11,052 nucleotides of DNA, taken from assembly GCA_964569055.1 (NCBI GenBank), contig CAZMSZ010000258.1, forward strand, positions 1 through 11,052, written 5' to 3'. How positions within the stretch are numbered: the first letter of the stretch is position 1; each line of letters begins with the position of its first letter. Source of the stretch: JAWLGW01 sp964569055 (lineage in GTDB: Bacteria; Planctomycetota; J058). Shown piece by piece: positions 1 through 6,908 of the stretch. A model generated the notes under the pieces. It worked only from the letters and a program-made list of their open reading frames with translations. It searched no databases and was not told where the DNA came from. The translations under genes and the position numbers were made by a program.

Positions 1-3
1 ACT

Positions 4-103
4 GCTCACGCGAGGAGGGATCCCGACAGCGACAGCTCTTCCTTGGCGGTCATTGTTCACGCGAGGAGCCGACCTCGTGAGCGACAGCTCTTCCTTGGCG
101 GTC
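4..103. repeat. Imperfect tandem direct repeat, about 51/52 bases, two copies
   Basis: Bases 29-51 and 81-103 are the same 23 bases. The stretches before them (4-28 and 55-80) also align, beginning with GCTCACGCGAGGAG and GTTCACGCGAGGAG, with one base inserted and several changes. The two units therefore lie head to tail. The second copy can fold, because its TTCACGCGAGG part is nearly complementary to CCTCGTGAGC at 73-82. The first copy runs to the window edge, so more copies may lie upstream. The unit is not a multiple of three and no convincing coding frame runs through it. I do not recognise the element. Confidence 0.8.
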
Positions 104-149
104 TCGGACGAGCCGGCCCGACCCGCCTTCAATCGACCGAGCCCCCCGC

Positions 150-155
150 TATCAT
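150..155 (+). promoter_or_regulatory. Candidate -10 box of a leaderless promoter
   Basis: TATCAT matches the sigma-70 -10 consensus at five of six positions. It ends seven bases before the ATG at 162, so transcription would be expected to start at or next to the start codon. No Shine-Dalgarno sequence precedes this ATG, which fits a leaderless message. A weak -35 candidate, TTCAAT at 128-133, lies 16 bases upstream. Confidence 0.45.
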
Positions 156-161
156 GACCCC

Positions 162-1046
162 ATGGACGCGGCCGCCGTGTTCGAGCTCCAGCGGGACTGG
201 TTCCGCCGCTACGTGCGCGTGGTCCTCGAAGAGGCCGAGCCGATCACGGCCGAGTCGGTGCCCGTGGTCGAGCTGCTGCTCATGGAGGCCGAGGTCGACG
301 CGGCGCGGGCGGCGCTCGAGCAGCTCGGGCCGCCGGCGTTCGACCCGGGGGAGCCCTACATGGTCCGGCAGGTCGGCACGACCTGCATGTCGACCTCGCT
401 CGCCAACGGCATGATCTCGCTGGGCGAGCCGTTCCTGGCCGTGGACCCCGACCGGCGCGTCCACCTGCTCACCAGCGACGTGGTCGAGCGCACCAGCTCG
501 TTCGGCAAGCCCGGCGAGTACCGCTCGGTGGACGACCTGTTCAAGTACCTCGAGGCGGAGCGCCTGCTCGACGTGCAGGACGGCGAGGAGCGCTTCTCGT
601 GCGACTACGCCGTGCGGCTGACCTGCTCGCTGATCGACGTGTGCGAGGCGCTGTGGACCGGGCGCGGGCGCCTGCTGATCCAGCGCGCCGCCCACGCCCA
701 CCTCGGGTTCGGGCTCGAGGTCGTCGACGGCGAGCACCTCGTGCGCTTCCGCGACCCCATGACGGGCTCGGGGCGCGGCTTCACGCGGGTCACGCTCGAG
801 TCGCTCCGCCGCGACTACCTGTGGTCGCCCCTCAAGAAGATCCCGCGCCTGATGGGCCCCCACGGGTTCATGCGCCTCACGGCCGACGAGCTGCTCGGGC
901 ACCTCGAGCGCTACGACGGCATGGAGAACCTCGGGGTGGACTGCCCGTCCGCCCTGCTGTTCCGCAAGGCAGAGGCCCCGCCCCTGCACGGCGAGCCGGC
1001 CGAGGAGGAGCGCGCCGAGGCGTCCGCGTCGGAGCGCGGCCAGTGA
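162..1046 (+). CDS. C39/papain-like cysteine peptidase-fold protein (putative)
   Basis: The protein has 294 residues with no signal peptide or membrane segment, so it is probably cytoplasmic. I do not recognise it as a named family, but its middle resembles C39-like/papain-fold peptidases. Q70 precedes C75 in QVGTTCMSTSLANGM, like the oxyanion Gln and nucleophile Cys at the start of a helix. About 100 residues later H178 or H180 is followed by a hydrophobic strand and the turn RDPMTG with D198, as in the His and DP-G parts of C39-like domains. The first 60 residues look helical; the last 25 are Glu/Ala-rich and probably disordered. The ATG at 162 is chosen because a -10 box sits directly before it and no ribosome binding site favours another start. 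A 51-base gap with its own promoter separates it from the receiver gene, so linkage to the signalling pair is not assured. Peptidase activity is inferred; the fold could also serve as an inactive binding domain. Confidence 0.6.
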   Translation: MDAAAVFELQRDWFRRYVRVVLEEAEPITAESVPVVELLLMEAEVDAARAALEQLGPPAFDPGEPYMVRQVGTTCMSTSLANGMISLGEPFLAVDPDRRVHLLTSDVVERTSSFGKPGEYRSVDDLFKYLEAERLLDVQDGEERFSCDYAVRLTCSLIDVCEALWTGRGRLLIQRAAHAHLGFGLEVVDGEHLVRFRDPMTGSGRGFTRVTLESLRRDYLWSPLKKIPRLMGPHGFMRLTADELLGHLERYDGMENLGVDCPSALLFRKAEAPPLHGEPAEEERAEASASERGQ

Positions 1047-1048
1047 CG

Positions 1049-1078
1049 CTGACGTCGCCTTGCGGGCGCGGTTAGACT
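1049..1078 (+). promoter_or_regulatory. Candidate sigma-70-type promoter for the receiver gene
   Basis: CTGACG at 1049-1054 (four of six matches to TTGACA) is separated by 18 bases from TAGACT at 1073-1078 (four of six matches to TATAAT). Transcription would start near 1085, leaving a short leader with GAGGG at 1087-1091 as a ribosome binding site six bases before the ATG. It lies in the 51-base gap after the preceding gene. Confidence 0.45.
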
Positions 1079-1097
1079 GGCTCGCCGAGGGTTCTGC

Positions 1098-1463
1098 ATG
1101 GGCTATCGCGTGCTGGCGGTCGACGACTCGCTCCTCATGCGCAAGCAGGTGGAGAAGATCCTGCGCGAGACCGACTACGAGCTGGTCGGGACCGCGAGCA
1201 ACGGCGAAGAGGCCGTGGCCAAGTTCAAGGAGCTGCGGCCAGACCTCGTCCTCATGGACATAGTCATGCCGCGCATGAGCGGCAAGGAGGCGCTCAAGGA
1301 GATCCTCGAGATCGACCCGGGCGCCCGGGTGATCATGGTCAGCTCCCTCGGCACCGACGAGGCCGTGACCGAGTGCCTGCAGGTCGGCGCGCTGCGGTTC
1401 ATTCAGAAGCCGTTCTCGCAGGAGCTCCTGCTGCAGGCCCTGCGGGCCGTGCTGACCGACTGA
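1098..1463 (+). CDS. Single-domain CheY-like response regulator receiver
   Basis: This 121-residue protein is one receiver (REC) domain with no output domain. The acidic pair D9-D10 binds the metal, D54 in LVLMDIVMP is the phosphoacceptor, S82 in IMVSSLG sits at the conserved Thr/Ser position, and K104 in FIQKPF is the invariant lysine. All active-site residues are present, so it should be phosphorylated by a histidine kinase, which is not in this window. Length matches CheY. The next gene starts 12 bases after the stop and encodes a CheX/CheC-type protein, a family that dephosphorylates CheY~P, so the two are probably co-transcribed partners. Whether the pair acts in chemotaxis or gliding, or in another pathway, cannot be told from the sequence. 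A GAGGG ribosome binding site supports the ATG at 1098. Confidence 0.93.
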   Translation: MGYRVLAVDDSLLMRKQVEKILRETDYELVGTASNGEEAVAKFKELRPDLVLMDIVMPRMSGKEALKEILEIDPGARVIMVSSLGTDEAVTECLQVGALRFIQKPFSQELLLQALRAVLTD

Positions 1464-1474
1464 GGGAGCCCACG

Positions 1475-2449
1475 CTGACCCCGTACGACGAGGACACCGC
1501 CCGGCACCGCGGCTTCAAGCGCGAGGCGCCCGCCGACCCGGGGCTCGAGGAGCCCGCGGGCAGCGTCCAGTTCTTCGGCCAGTACCTGCTCAGCCAGGGC
1601 CTGGTCGGGGTCGAGGAGCTCGAGAAGGCGCTCGACTACCAGGAGTCGGTCAACCTGCCGCTCGGGGCGCTGGCCCTCGGCAAGGGGCTCCTGACCGAGA
1701 GCCAGCTGCTGCAGGTGCACGCCCACCAGCGCCGCAGCGACCAGCGGTTCGGCGAGATCGCCGTGCGCCTCGGCTTCCTCACCCGCGGCCAGCTCGACGA
1801 CCTCCTGCGCGAGCAGAAGGAGGCCCGCGTGTTCCTGGGCGAGGCGCTGGTGCAGGGCGGCACGCTCACGCGCGAGCAGCTCGACCAGGCGCTCGCCGAC
1901 TACAAGCGGGTGCAGGCCGCGGCCGAGGCCAAGGTGGAGCGCGACCTCAAGGCGCTCCCCGACTACATGCTCGTCGCCCCCGCGATCCAGCTCACCTCGC
2001 GCATGCTGCTCCGCCTGGCCGAGACCGTGGTCAAGGTGGCGGCGGTCAGCCAGGACACGCGCCTGGCGCCCAAGGACTACCTGCTGTGGCAGGAGGTCGG
2101 CGGCGACCGCGCCTTCACCTACGCCCTGGCGGTCGACACCGCCGAGCTGATGGACCTCGCCGAGTCGCTCCTGATCGGCATGATCGACGAGGAGGAGATC
2201 CCGAGCGAGGTCGACGAGCTGGTGCTCGACGCGGGCAAGGAGTTCGTGAACATCGTGGTCGGCCACGTGTGCACGTGGCTCAGCCGCGAGGGGCTGAACA
2301 CCATGCCCCTCCCGCCCGACACCGCGCAGGGCGCCGCCGACGTGCCCGTGCAGTTCGAGGGGCCGGTGCGCGCGATCAACATCGCGTTCACCGCCGCCCG
2401 CGGCGACTTCGGCGTCAGCCTGCTGGTGCCGGCCGCGCCCGCCGAATGA
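1475..2449 (+). CDS. MshEN-like repeat protein with C-terminal CheX/CheC-type phosphatase domain
   Basis: Numbering here counts the proposed CTG codon at 1475 as residue 1, giving 324 residues. Residues 33-143 hold four 24-residue units starting at 33, 62, 91 and 120, each separated by exactly five residues. They share the pattern [LF]G near the start, G at position 10, L at 17 and usually Q at 24. This is the MshEN (T2SSE_N) arrangement, which binds cyclic di-GMP in MshE-type ATPases. No ATPase domain follows. Instead residues 170-320 resemble CheX: D252, E256, N259 and P281 fit the CheC/CheX/FliY phosphatase signature [DS]-x3-E-x2-N-x21-P. The likely target is the phosphorylated receiver encoded just upstream. 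The start is uncertain. No ATG precedes the first repeat; CTG at 1475 has GGGAG six bases before it, whereas GTG at 1373 would overlap the receiver gene by 91 bases. Domain calls are firm; c-di-GMP binding is inference. Confidence 0.85.
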   Translation: MTPYDEDTARHRGFKREAPADPGLEEPAGSVQFFGQYLLSQGLVGVEELEKALDYQESVNLPLGALALGKGLLTESQLLQVHAHQRRSDQRFGEIAVRLGFLTRGQLDDLLREQKEARVFLGEALVQGGTLTREQLDQALADYKRVQAAAEAKVERDLKALPDYMLVAPAIQLTSRMLLRLAETVVKVAAVSQDTRLAPKDYLLWQEVGGDRAFTYALAVDTAELMDLAESLLIGMIDEEEIPSEVDELVLDAGKEFVNIVVGHVCTWLSREGLNTMPLPPDTAQGAADVPVQFEGPVRAINIAFTAARGDFGVSLLVPAAPAE

Positions 2450-2456
2450 GCGGCCG

Positions 2457-3278
2457 TCAGGCGCGCTGGCGGAAGTAGCCCGCGAACGCCTCGGGCGTGA
2501 GCACCGTCCCGCGGCACCAGTCGACCAGCGCCAGGCGGCGCTCGGTCGCCAGCTCGGTCAGCGCGGTCACGTCGGCCCCGAAGCTGGCGCCCGCGCCGCG
2601 CCCGTCGAGCCCCAGGCAGACCACCGCGCCGTCGGCCACCCGCCCGTAGACCTGGATCGACGAGGCGATCTGGAAGGCGAACCCGCCCTCGATCAGCGCC
2701 TGCACCCCGCCGTAGGCGAGCCCGTCGTAGCAGAACGCGCCCGGGAAGCGCTCGCAGGTCTCGGCCAGGGTGAGCGCCGCGGTCGTCAGCGGGCGGCTCA
2801 CCTCGCGCCGCACGTGGAGCAGCGGGAACCCGCCGGGGGCGCGCCGGTCGATCGCGCGCCGCACCGCCGCCAGGCAGCGCTCGACCGCCTCGAGCACGTC
2901 GAGCCCGACCAGCTCGACCTGCAGCCACGAGTCCTCCGCCACCTCCAGCACCGCGCCCGCGCGGCGGCGCGAGCGGTCGAGCGGCGGCAGCGCGCCGGCC
3001 ACCGTGGGCTGGCGGAAGAACAGGCCGCGGTCGGTGAGGTCCGAGACCTTGCGCACCGTGATCCGCAGCCGCCCCTCGCGCAGGGCCCCCGCCGCGTCGC
3101 GCGGCTCGGTCGCGACCACCGCCCAGGTGTGCCCGGCGAGCTGGAGCTGCGGCGCGAACCGCAGCCCAGGCGGGAGGTCGCCGCGCCGCAGCCGCCGCTC
3201 GTCGAGCAGGCGCTCGCTCTCGACGTCCACGTAGGTGACGCGGAGCACGGTCTGGCGCGCGATCTCGTCCTGGCTCAC
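2457..3278 (-). CDS. Hypothetical protein, family not recognised
   Basis: The 273-residue protein has no signal peptide or membrane segment. The N-terminal ~80 residues look beta-rich (RVTYVDVE, HTWAVVAT, RLRITVRKV). A middle part has the patterns FFRQPTV and SWLQVELVGLDVLEAVERCL. The C-terminal third ends in LVDWCRG and AFAGYFRQRA. I cannot assign a family or function. The GTG at 3278 is preferred because GAGGAG lies six bases upstream, although the frame stays open to an ATG at 3362. That GAGG can pair with CCTC just before the start, a small 4-bp hairpin that might mask the site. The gene converges with the CheX-like gene, with seven bases between the stops and no terminator-like hairpin. 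It is transcribed away from the secreted-protein operon. That it is a real gene is supported by its position between well-defined neighbours. Confidence 0.75.
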   Translation of the reverse strand: MSQDEIARQTVLRVTYVDVESERLLDERRLRRGDLPPGLRFAPQLQLAGHTWAVVATEPRDAAGALREGRLRITVRKVSDLTDRGLFFRQPTVAGALPPLDRSRRRAGAVLEVAEDSWLQVELVGLDVLEAVERCLAAVRRAIDRRAPGGFPLLHVRREVSRPLTTAALTLAETCERFPGAFCYDGLAYGGVQALIEGGFAFQIASSIQVYGRVADGAVVCLGLDGRGAGASFGADVTALTELATERRLALVDWCRGTVLTPEAFAGYFRQRA

Positions 3279-3628
3279 GGAGGGCTCCTCTACCCGGCGC
3301 AGCGGGGGGCTGCCTGGTTCGACGCCCAACGTGGCGGAGGGATCACGGCTCCTCCGATTCAAGCCGGGCGGGGTCGGCGGCCGAAGAGGATCCCATGAGC
3401 CGACTCGTTCGAGACAAGCGGGTCTTTGAACCCACCACGAGCTGGGCGCACGTCCGACCGCCGGCGGCGCTCGTGAGACAGCCGAGCCCCGGCCAGCCGG
3501 GCTGAGCCGATCCGCGCGGGCGAGCCGCGCCGAGGAGCGGCCCAGGCGGGACAGCGGCGGCCCAGGATCGCCACGAGCGCGGGCGCCCTGCTCTGGACCG
3601 ACGCCCCGGCGGCCGCTACCGTCGAGCC
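3279..3628. other. Divergent intergenic region, 350 bases
   Basis: This lies between a leftward gene starting at 3278 and a rightward gene starting at 3629. I see no tRNA, small RNA or convincing small gene. The part around 3395-3440 is less GC-rich than its surroundings and contains CTCGTTCGAG (palindromic) and GGGTCTTTGAACCC (4-bp stem), either of which could be a minor regulatory site. The right end carries the promoter for the secreted-protein operon. No clear promoter for the leftward gene was found. Confidence 0.5.
3594..3622 (+). promoter_or_regulatory. Candidate leaderless promoter of the secreted-protein operon
   Basis: TGGACC at 3594-3599 (four of six matches to TTGACA) is followed after 17 bases by TACCGT at 3617-3622 (three of six matches to TATAAT). 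The -10 box ends seven bases before the GTG at 3629, so the expected transcript begins at the start codon. No Shine-Dalgarno sequence is visible. The TCGAGCC after the box also occurs after the -10 box of glpD. Confidence 0.42.
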
Positions 3629-4930
3629 GTGGCCCGCTCGCTCGCTCGCTGCCTGGCGCTCCCGCTCGCGCTCGCCCTCGCCGCGCCCGCGCTGGCGCAG
3701 GACGGCCGCGCCGAGGTCCGAGCGGAGCTGGTGCGCCGGGCGGGGCTCACCACGGTCACGCTCGAGGGGCGGCTGCCCGCCGGGGCGGCCGGTGCGGTCA
3801 CCGGCCGACTGACCCGCCCCGACGCCCCGGCCGCGGAGCCCGTCGGGCTCGAGCTGAGCGGGGCGGTCGAGGCCGACGGGCGCTACACGATCCGTCTCCG
3901 GACCGCGCGCCTGCTCCTCCCGGGCGCGTACCTGCTCGAGCTCACGGCCCCGCGGGCCACCCAGCTCGCGGTCCGGCTCGGGACGCCCGAGGAGACGGCC
4001 GCCGCCGAGGCCCGCCTGCTCGCCTGGTATCGCAACGCCGCGCGCGCCCTGCGCGACCTCTCGGCGGCGCTCGAGCGGCGGGGGCGGTTCCACGCCGCGC
4101 TGGCCCGGGCCGACGAGGAGGGCGGCGCGGCCCAGCGGCGGGCGTTCACGCTCGAGTTCCTGAGCGGCTGGCAGCTCGGGCTGCGCCGGGCGCGCATGGA
4201 CCTCGCCACCTATCGCCGCCGGGTCACCCTCCCCCCGCGCGCGGCCGCGGGCGACGACCTCGGCGCGCTGCCCGCGCTCCTGGCCGGGCGGGCCGAGGCC
4301 TGGACCGCGGCGGTCGAGCGCGGTGAGGCGCCGCTCGGCCCGCCCGCCGAGGTGCTCGCGGTGGCGAAGCGCCTGCTCGAGCGGCTCGGGCGCTCGCCCG
4401 CCGAGGCGAGCGCGGGCCTCGCCGACTGGCAGGCGAACGACCTCGCCGAGCCGCCGCCGAGCGCGACCCCCGGCGGCCGCCACGAGGACCCGCTCGGGTT
4501 CGCCCTCGCGATCCCGGCCGAGGCCGAGGTGCTCCCCGCGCGCGCCCCCGCCGACCGGCTGACCCTGGCGCTCGCGGGCGCCCGGGCCGTGGTCCGGGTG
4601 CAGGACTTCCCCGACGACGTCACGCCCGACGCGCTGGCGCGGCGCCTCGAGGTCGGCGCCTGGGAGAGCTGGGAGGAGTACAAGCGGCTCGCGAGCGAGC
4701 GGCTGGGCGAGGCGGGCGAACGAGGGCTGCGGCTCGAGCTCACCGCCCGGCTCCCCGCCTTCGGCGAGCGGACCGCCCGCTACGAGACCGCGCGGGTGGT
4801 GCAGCGGGCCCTGTTCGTCCCGGGCGGGCGGCGCGTGGTGAGCCTCTTGCTGCTGTGGCCCGAGGACGCCGCCCCCCCGCCCGCGCTGAGCGCGCTCGAG
4901 GGCTCGTTCGAGCTGGTGGAGCGCCGGTGA
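3629..4930 (+). CDS. Secreted protein with possible PsbP/DUF1795-like C-terminal domain
   Basis: The 433-residue protein starts with a clear Sec signal peptide: positive MARSLAR, a Leu/Ala core, and a signal peptidase I site after A23 in APALAQ. No lipobox follows, so it should be soluble in the periplasm or exported further. Residues 25-120 look like a beta-sandwich with VTLEGRLP, GRYTIRL and GAYLLELT, perhaps an Ig-like fold. Residues 125-280 are helical and Arg/Ala/Glu-rich. From about 287 (EDPLGFALAIP) to the end, the strand and helix pattern with a final LEGSFEL resembles PsbP/Mog1/DUF1795-type domains; this is tentative. The GTG start is chosen because it begins the signal peptide and follows a -10 box by seven bases. 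Its stop overlaps the next gene's GTG in GTGA, so the two are translationally coupled and probably work together outside the membrane. No known function. Confidence 0.8.
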   Translation: MARSLARCLALPLALALAAPALAQDGRAEVRAELVRRAGLTTVTLEGRLPAGAAGAVTGRLTRPDAPAAEPVGLELSGAVEADGRYTIRLRTARLLLPGAYLLELTAPRATQLAVRLGTPEETAAAEARLLAWYRNAARALRDLSAALERRGRFHAALARADEEGGAAQRRAFTLEFLSGWQLGLRRARMDLATYRRRVTLPPRAAAGDDLGALPALLAGRAEAWTAAVERGEAPLGPPAEVLAVAKRLLERLGRSPAEASAGLADWQANDLAEPPPSATPGGRHEDPLGFALAIPAEAEVLPARAPADRLTLALAGARAVVRVQDFPDDVTPDALARRLEVGAWESWEEYKRLASERLGEAGERGLRLELTARLPAFGERTARYETARVVQRALFVPGGRRVVSLLLLWPEDAAPPPALSALEGSFELVERR

Positions 4931-6876
4931 GCGCGCGCGAGGTCGCGGCCTGGGGGTTCTTGCTGGCGCTGGCGCTCGGCGCCGCCACGGCGCTGCGCGG
5001 CTGGTTCGTCGGGACCAGCGGGCAGGGCGGCGGGGTCCGCCCGCCGATCGCCGCGCCCGGCCCGCCGCCCACGGCGGCCCCCACCGGCCGCAGCCTGGGC
5101 GTGTACCTCGAGGAGCTGCCCGACGGGAGCGGGCTCACCGTCGACGACGTGGTGGTGGGGAGCGCGGCCGCGATCGCGGGGGTCCGCTCGGGCGACGTGC
5201 TGGTGGCCGTGAACGGGGCCGCGGTGCAGACCCCGTTCGAGGTGCAGGCGCGCCTGCGCGCGCTCCGCGCGGGCGAGGTGCTCGAGCTGACGCTGCTGCG
5301 CGAGGGGGCGCCCGTCGGCGATGGCGGCGTGCTGCGCGTGACCGAGGAGCACTTCGCCGAGGGCGCCTACGAGCTCGGCCTGGCGCGGGACATGATCGCG
5401 GCGGCCGCCCGCCAGCTCGTGGCGCTGCGGCGGCCCGACGGCCTGTGGCCCCACTACCAGGACCCCGCGCGCCCGAGCGTGGCCGTGAGCGCGCTGGTGC
5501 TGTACGCGCTGAGCCGGGCGGGCGAGGACCTCCCGCCGGGCGCGGGGGCGATCCTCGAGCAGGCTCGCGCGCAGCTCGTCAGCCTGCGCGGCCTGGACGG
5601 CGGCCTGGAGGACCCGGCGCAGCTCGTGCCCCACCGGGTCTACGCCAGCGCGCTGCTGCTGCTCGCGCTCGACCCCGAGCGCGACGGCGAGGGCCGGCGC
5701 GAGCTCGCCGAGTGGCTCGCGCGCGCGCAGGTCCAAGAGGAGCCTCACGGCTACGACCCGATCGACCCGCGCTACGGCGGCTGGAGCTACTACGACGACC
5801 ACCGCAGCGCGGCGCTGCGCACCGACGTCTCGACCGCGCGGTTCGCGCTGGTGGCGCTCGACGCGGCCGGGGTCGCCAAGGACGCGCCGGTGTGGCACCG
5901 GGCGGGCCTGTTCCTCGACCTCGTGCAGAACCACGCGCTGGTGAGCGGGCCGCACGACCCGGCCCACGCGCGCGAGCGCCGGCTGCGCGACGGCGGGTTC
6001 GGGTTCACGCCCACCATGAGCAAGGCGGGCGAAGACCCGGCGGGCGAGGACCTGCTCGTCTACCGCAGCTACGGGAGCGCCACCGCCGACGGCCTGCTGG
6101 CGCTCCTCGCCACGCGCGGGATCGACGCACGGGCCCGCGCGGACGCGGCCCTGACCGACGACCCGCAGGTCAACGCGGCCCTGCGCTGGCTGGCGCGGCG
6201 CTACGCGCTGGGCGAGGTGCCGGGGTTCGACCCCGACCCGGTGGGCTGGGGCGGCGGGCTGTTGTTCTATTACCTGGCCGCGCTGGCCGAAGGGCTGCAC
6301 CGGGCCGGGGTGTGGACGGTGATCGGCGAGGACGCCCAGCCGCACACCTGGGCCCGCGAGCTGGTGCGGCGGGTGGGCGACCTGCACGGCCGGCACGGGC
6401 GGCGCGAGTTCCGCTCCGAGTCGGGCCTGATGCACGAGGACGAGCCCACCGTGGCGGCGGCCTTCGCGCTGCTGGCGCTGGCGGCCGCCCGCGACCGGCT
6501 CGCGCTGGGCGGCGGCGCCGAGGTCCGGACCGAGGCCCCCCCGCCCCCGCTCCCGCTCGAAGCGGTGGCCGCCCCGCCGCCGCCGGCTGACGCCGTGGCG
6601 CGCGGCCGGGCCCTGTTCGCCGCGCGCGCCTGCTCCTCGTGCCACCAGGACGGCACCGTCGCCAACGGCCCCTCGCTGGTCGGGGTGGGCGACGTGCTCC
6701 TGGCGCGGCTGCGGACCGAGGCCGGCGCCCGCGCTTACCTGCGCGCCTACCTGCGCGACCCCTCCCCGGCCCCCATGCCGCCCGTCGGCCCCGAGGTGGA
6801 CGACGCCGCGCTCGAGGACCTCATCAGCTACCTGTTGAGCCGCGTGGGCGACCTGCCGGTCAGCGGCGATCGCTGA
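4927..6876 (+). CDS. Membrane-anchored PDZ / alpha-alpha toroid / cytochrome c fusion protein
   Basis: The 649-residue protein begins with GTG in a 4-base overlap (GTGA) with the upstream stop, with GGAG five bases before it. Residues 7-23 form one membrane anchor, followed by a Pro/Gly-rich linker. Residues 56-138 are a PDZ domain (LGVYLEEL, AAAIAGVRSGDVLVAVNG). Residues 150-525 resemble prenyltransferase/squalene-cyclase-like toroid proteins. They carry repeated DG and GGW/GGF turns: DGLWPHYQ, DGGLED, YGGWSYYDD, DGGFGFTPT and VGWGGGLLFYY. SYGSATADGLLALL and HTWARELV are typical of the planctomycete-type version. The DxDD motif of squalene-hopene cyclase is absent, so cyclase activity is unlikely. 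After a Pro-rich linker, residues 556-640 form a class I cytochrome c domain with heme motif CSSCH (569-573) and probable distal ligand M617 in PAPMPP. The heme requires a periplasmic location, which fits the anchor. It may pass electrons while the toroid and PDZ bind a lipid or protein partner; that is inference. Confidence 0.88.
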   Translation: MSAREVAAWGFLLALALGAATALRGWFVGTSGQGGGVRPPIAAPGPPPTAAPTGRSLGVYLEELPDGSGLTVDDVVVGSAAAIAGVRSGDVLVAVNGAAVQTPFEVQARLRALRAGEVLELTLLREGAPVGDGGVLRVTEEHFAEGAYELGLARDMIAAAARQLVALRRPDGLWPHYQDPARPSVAVSALVLYALSRAGEDLPPGAGAILEQARAQLVSLRGLDGGLEDPAQLVPHRVYASALLLLALDPERDGEGRRELAEWLARAQVQEEPHGYDPIDPRYGGWSYYDDHRSAALRTDVSTARFALVALDAAGVAKDAPVWHRAGLFLDLVQNHALVSGPHDPAHARERRLRDGGFGFTPTMSKAGEDPAGEDLLVYRSYGSATADGLLALLATRGIDARARADAALTDDPQVNAALRWLARRYALGEVPGFDPDPVGWGGGLLFYYLAALAEGLHRAGVWTVIGEDAQPHTWARELVRRVGDLHGRHGRREFRSESGLMHEDEPTVAAAFALLALAAARDRLALGGGAEVRTEAPPPPLPLEAVAAPPPPADAVARGRALFAARACSSCHQDGTVANGPSLVGVGDVLLARLRTEAGARAYLRAYLRDPSPAPMPPVGPEVDDAALEDLISYLLSRVGDLPVSGDR

Positions 6877-6908
6877 CGGCCACGCGCCCCACGGCGTTGA
6901 CGGCGCGT

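Noticed and set aside
3279..3362. ATG at 3362 as start of the leftward hypothetical gene
   Set aside because: No good ribosome binding site was noted there, while GTG at 3278 has GAGGAG at ideal spacing and begins the more regular part of the protein.
3279..3628. tRNA-like GGTTCGA segment in the divergent intergenic region
   Set aside because: No matching acceptor, D or anticodon arms could be built around it on either strand.
3636..3650. Short GCTC tetranucleotide tract (3.75 units) at the start of the secreted-protein gene as a phase-variation switch
   Set aside because: It is too short for likely slippage and fits the Ser/Leu/Ala/Arg codon use of a signal peptide in GC-rich DNA.
4927..6876. 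Annotation of the toroid protein as a squalene-hopene cyclase
   Set aside because: No DxDD catalytic motif is present, and the fused PDZ and cytochrome domains and periplasmic placement do not fit that enzyme.
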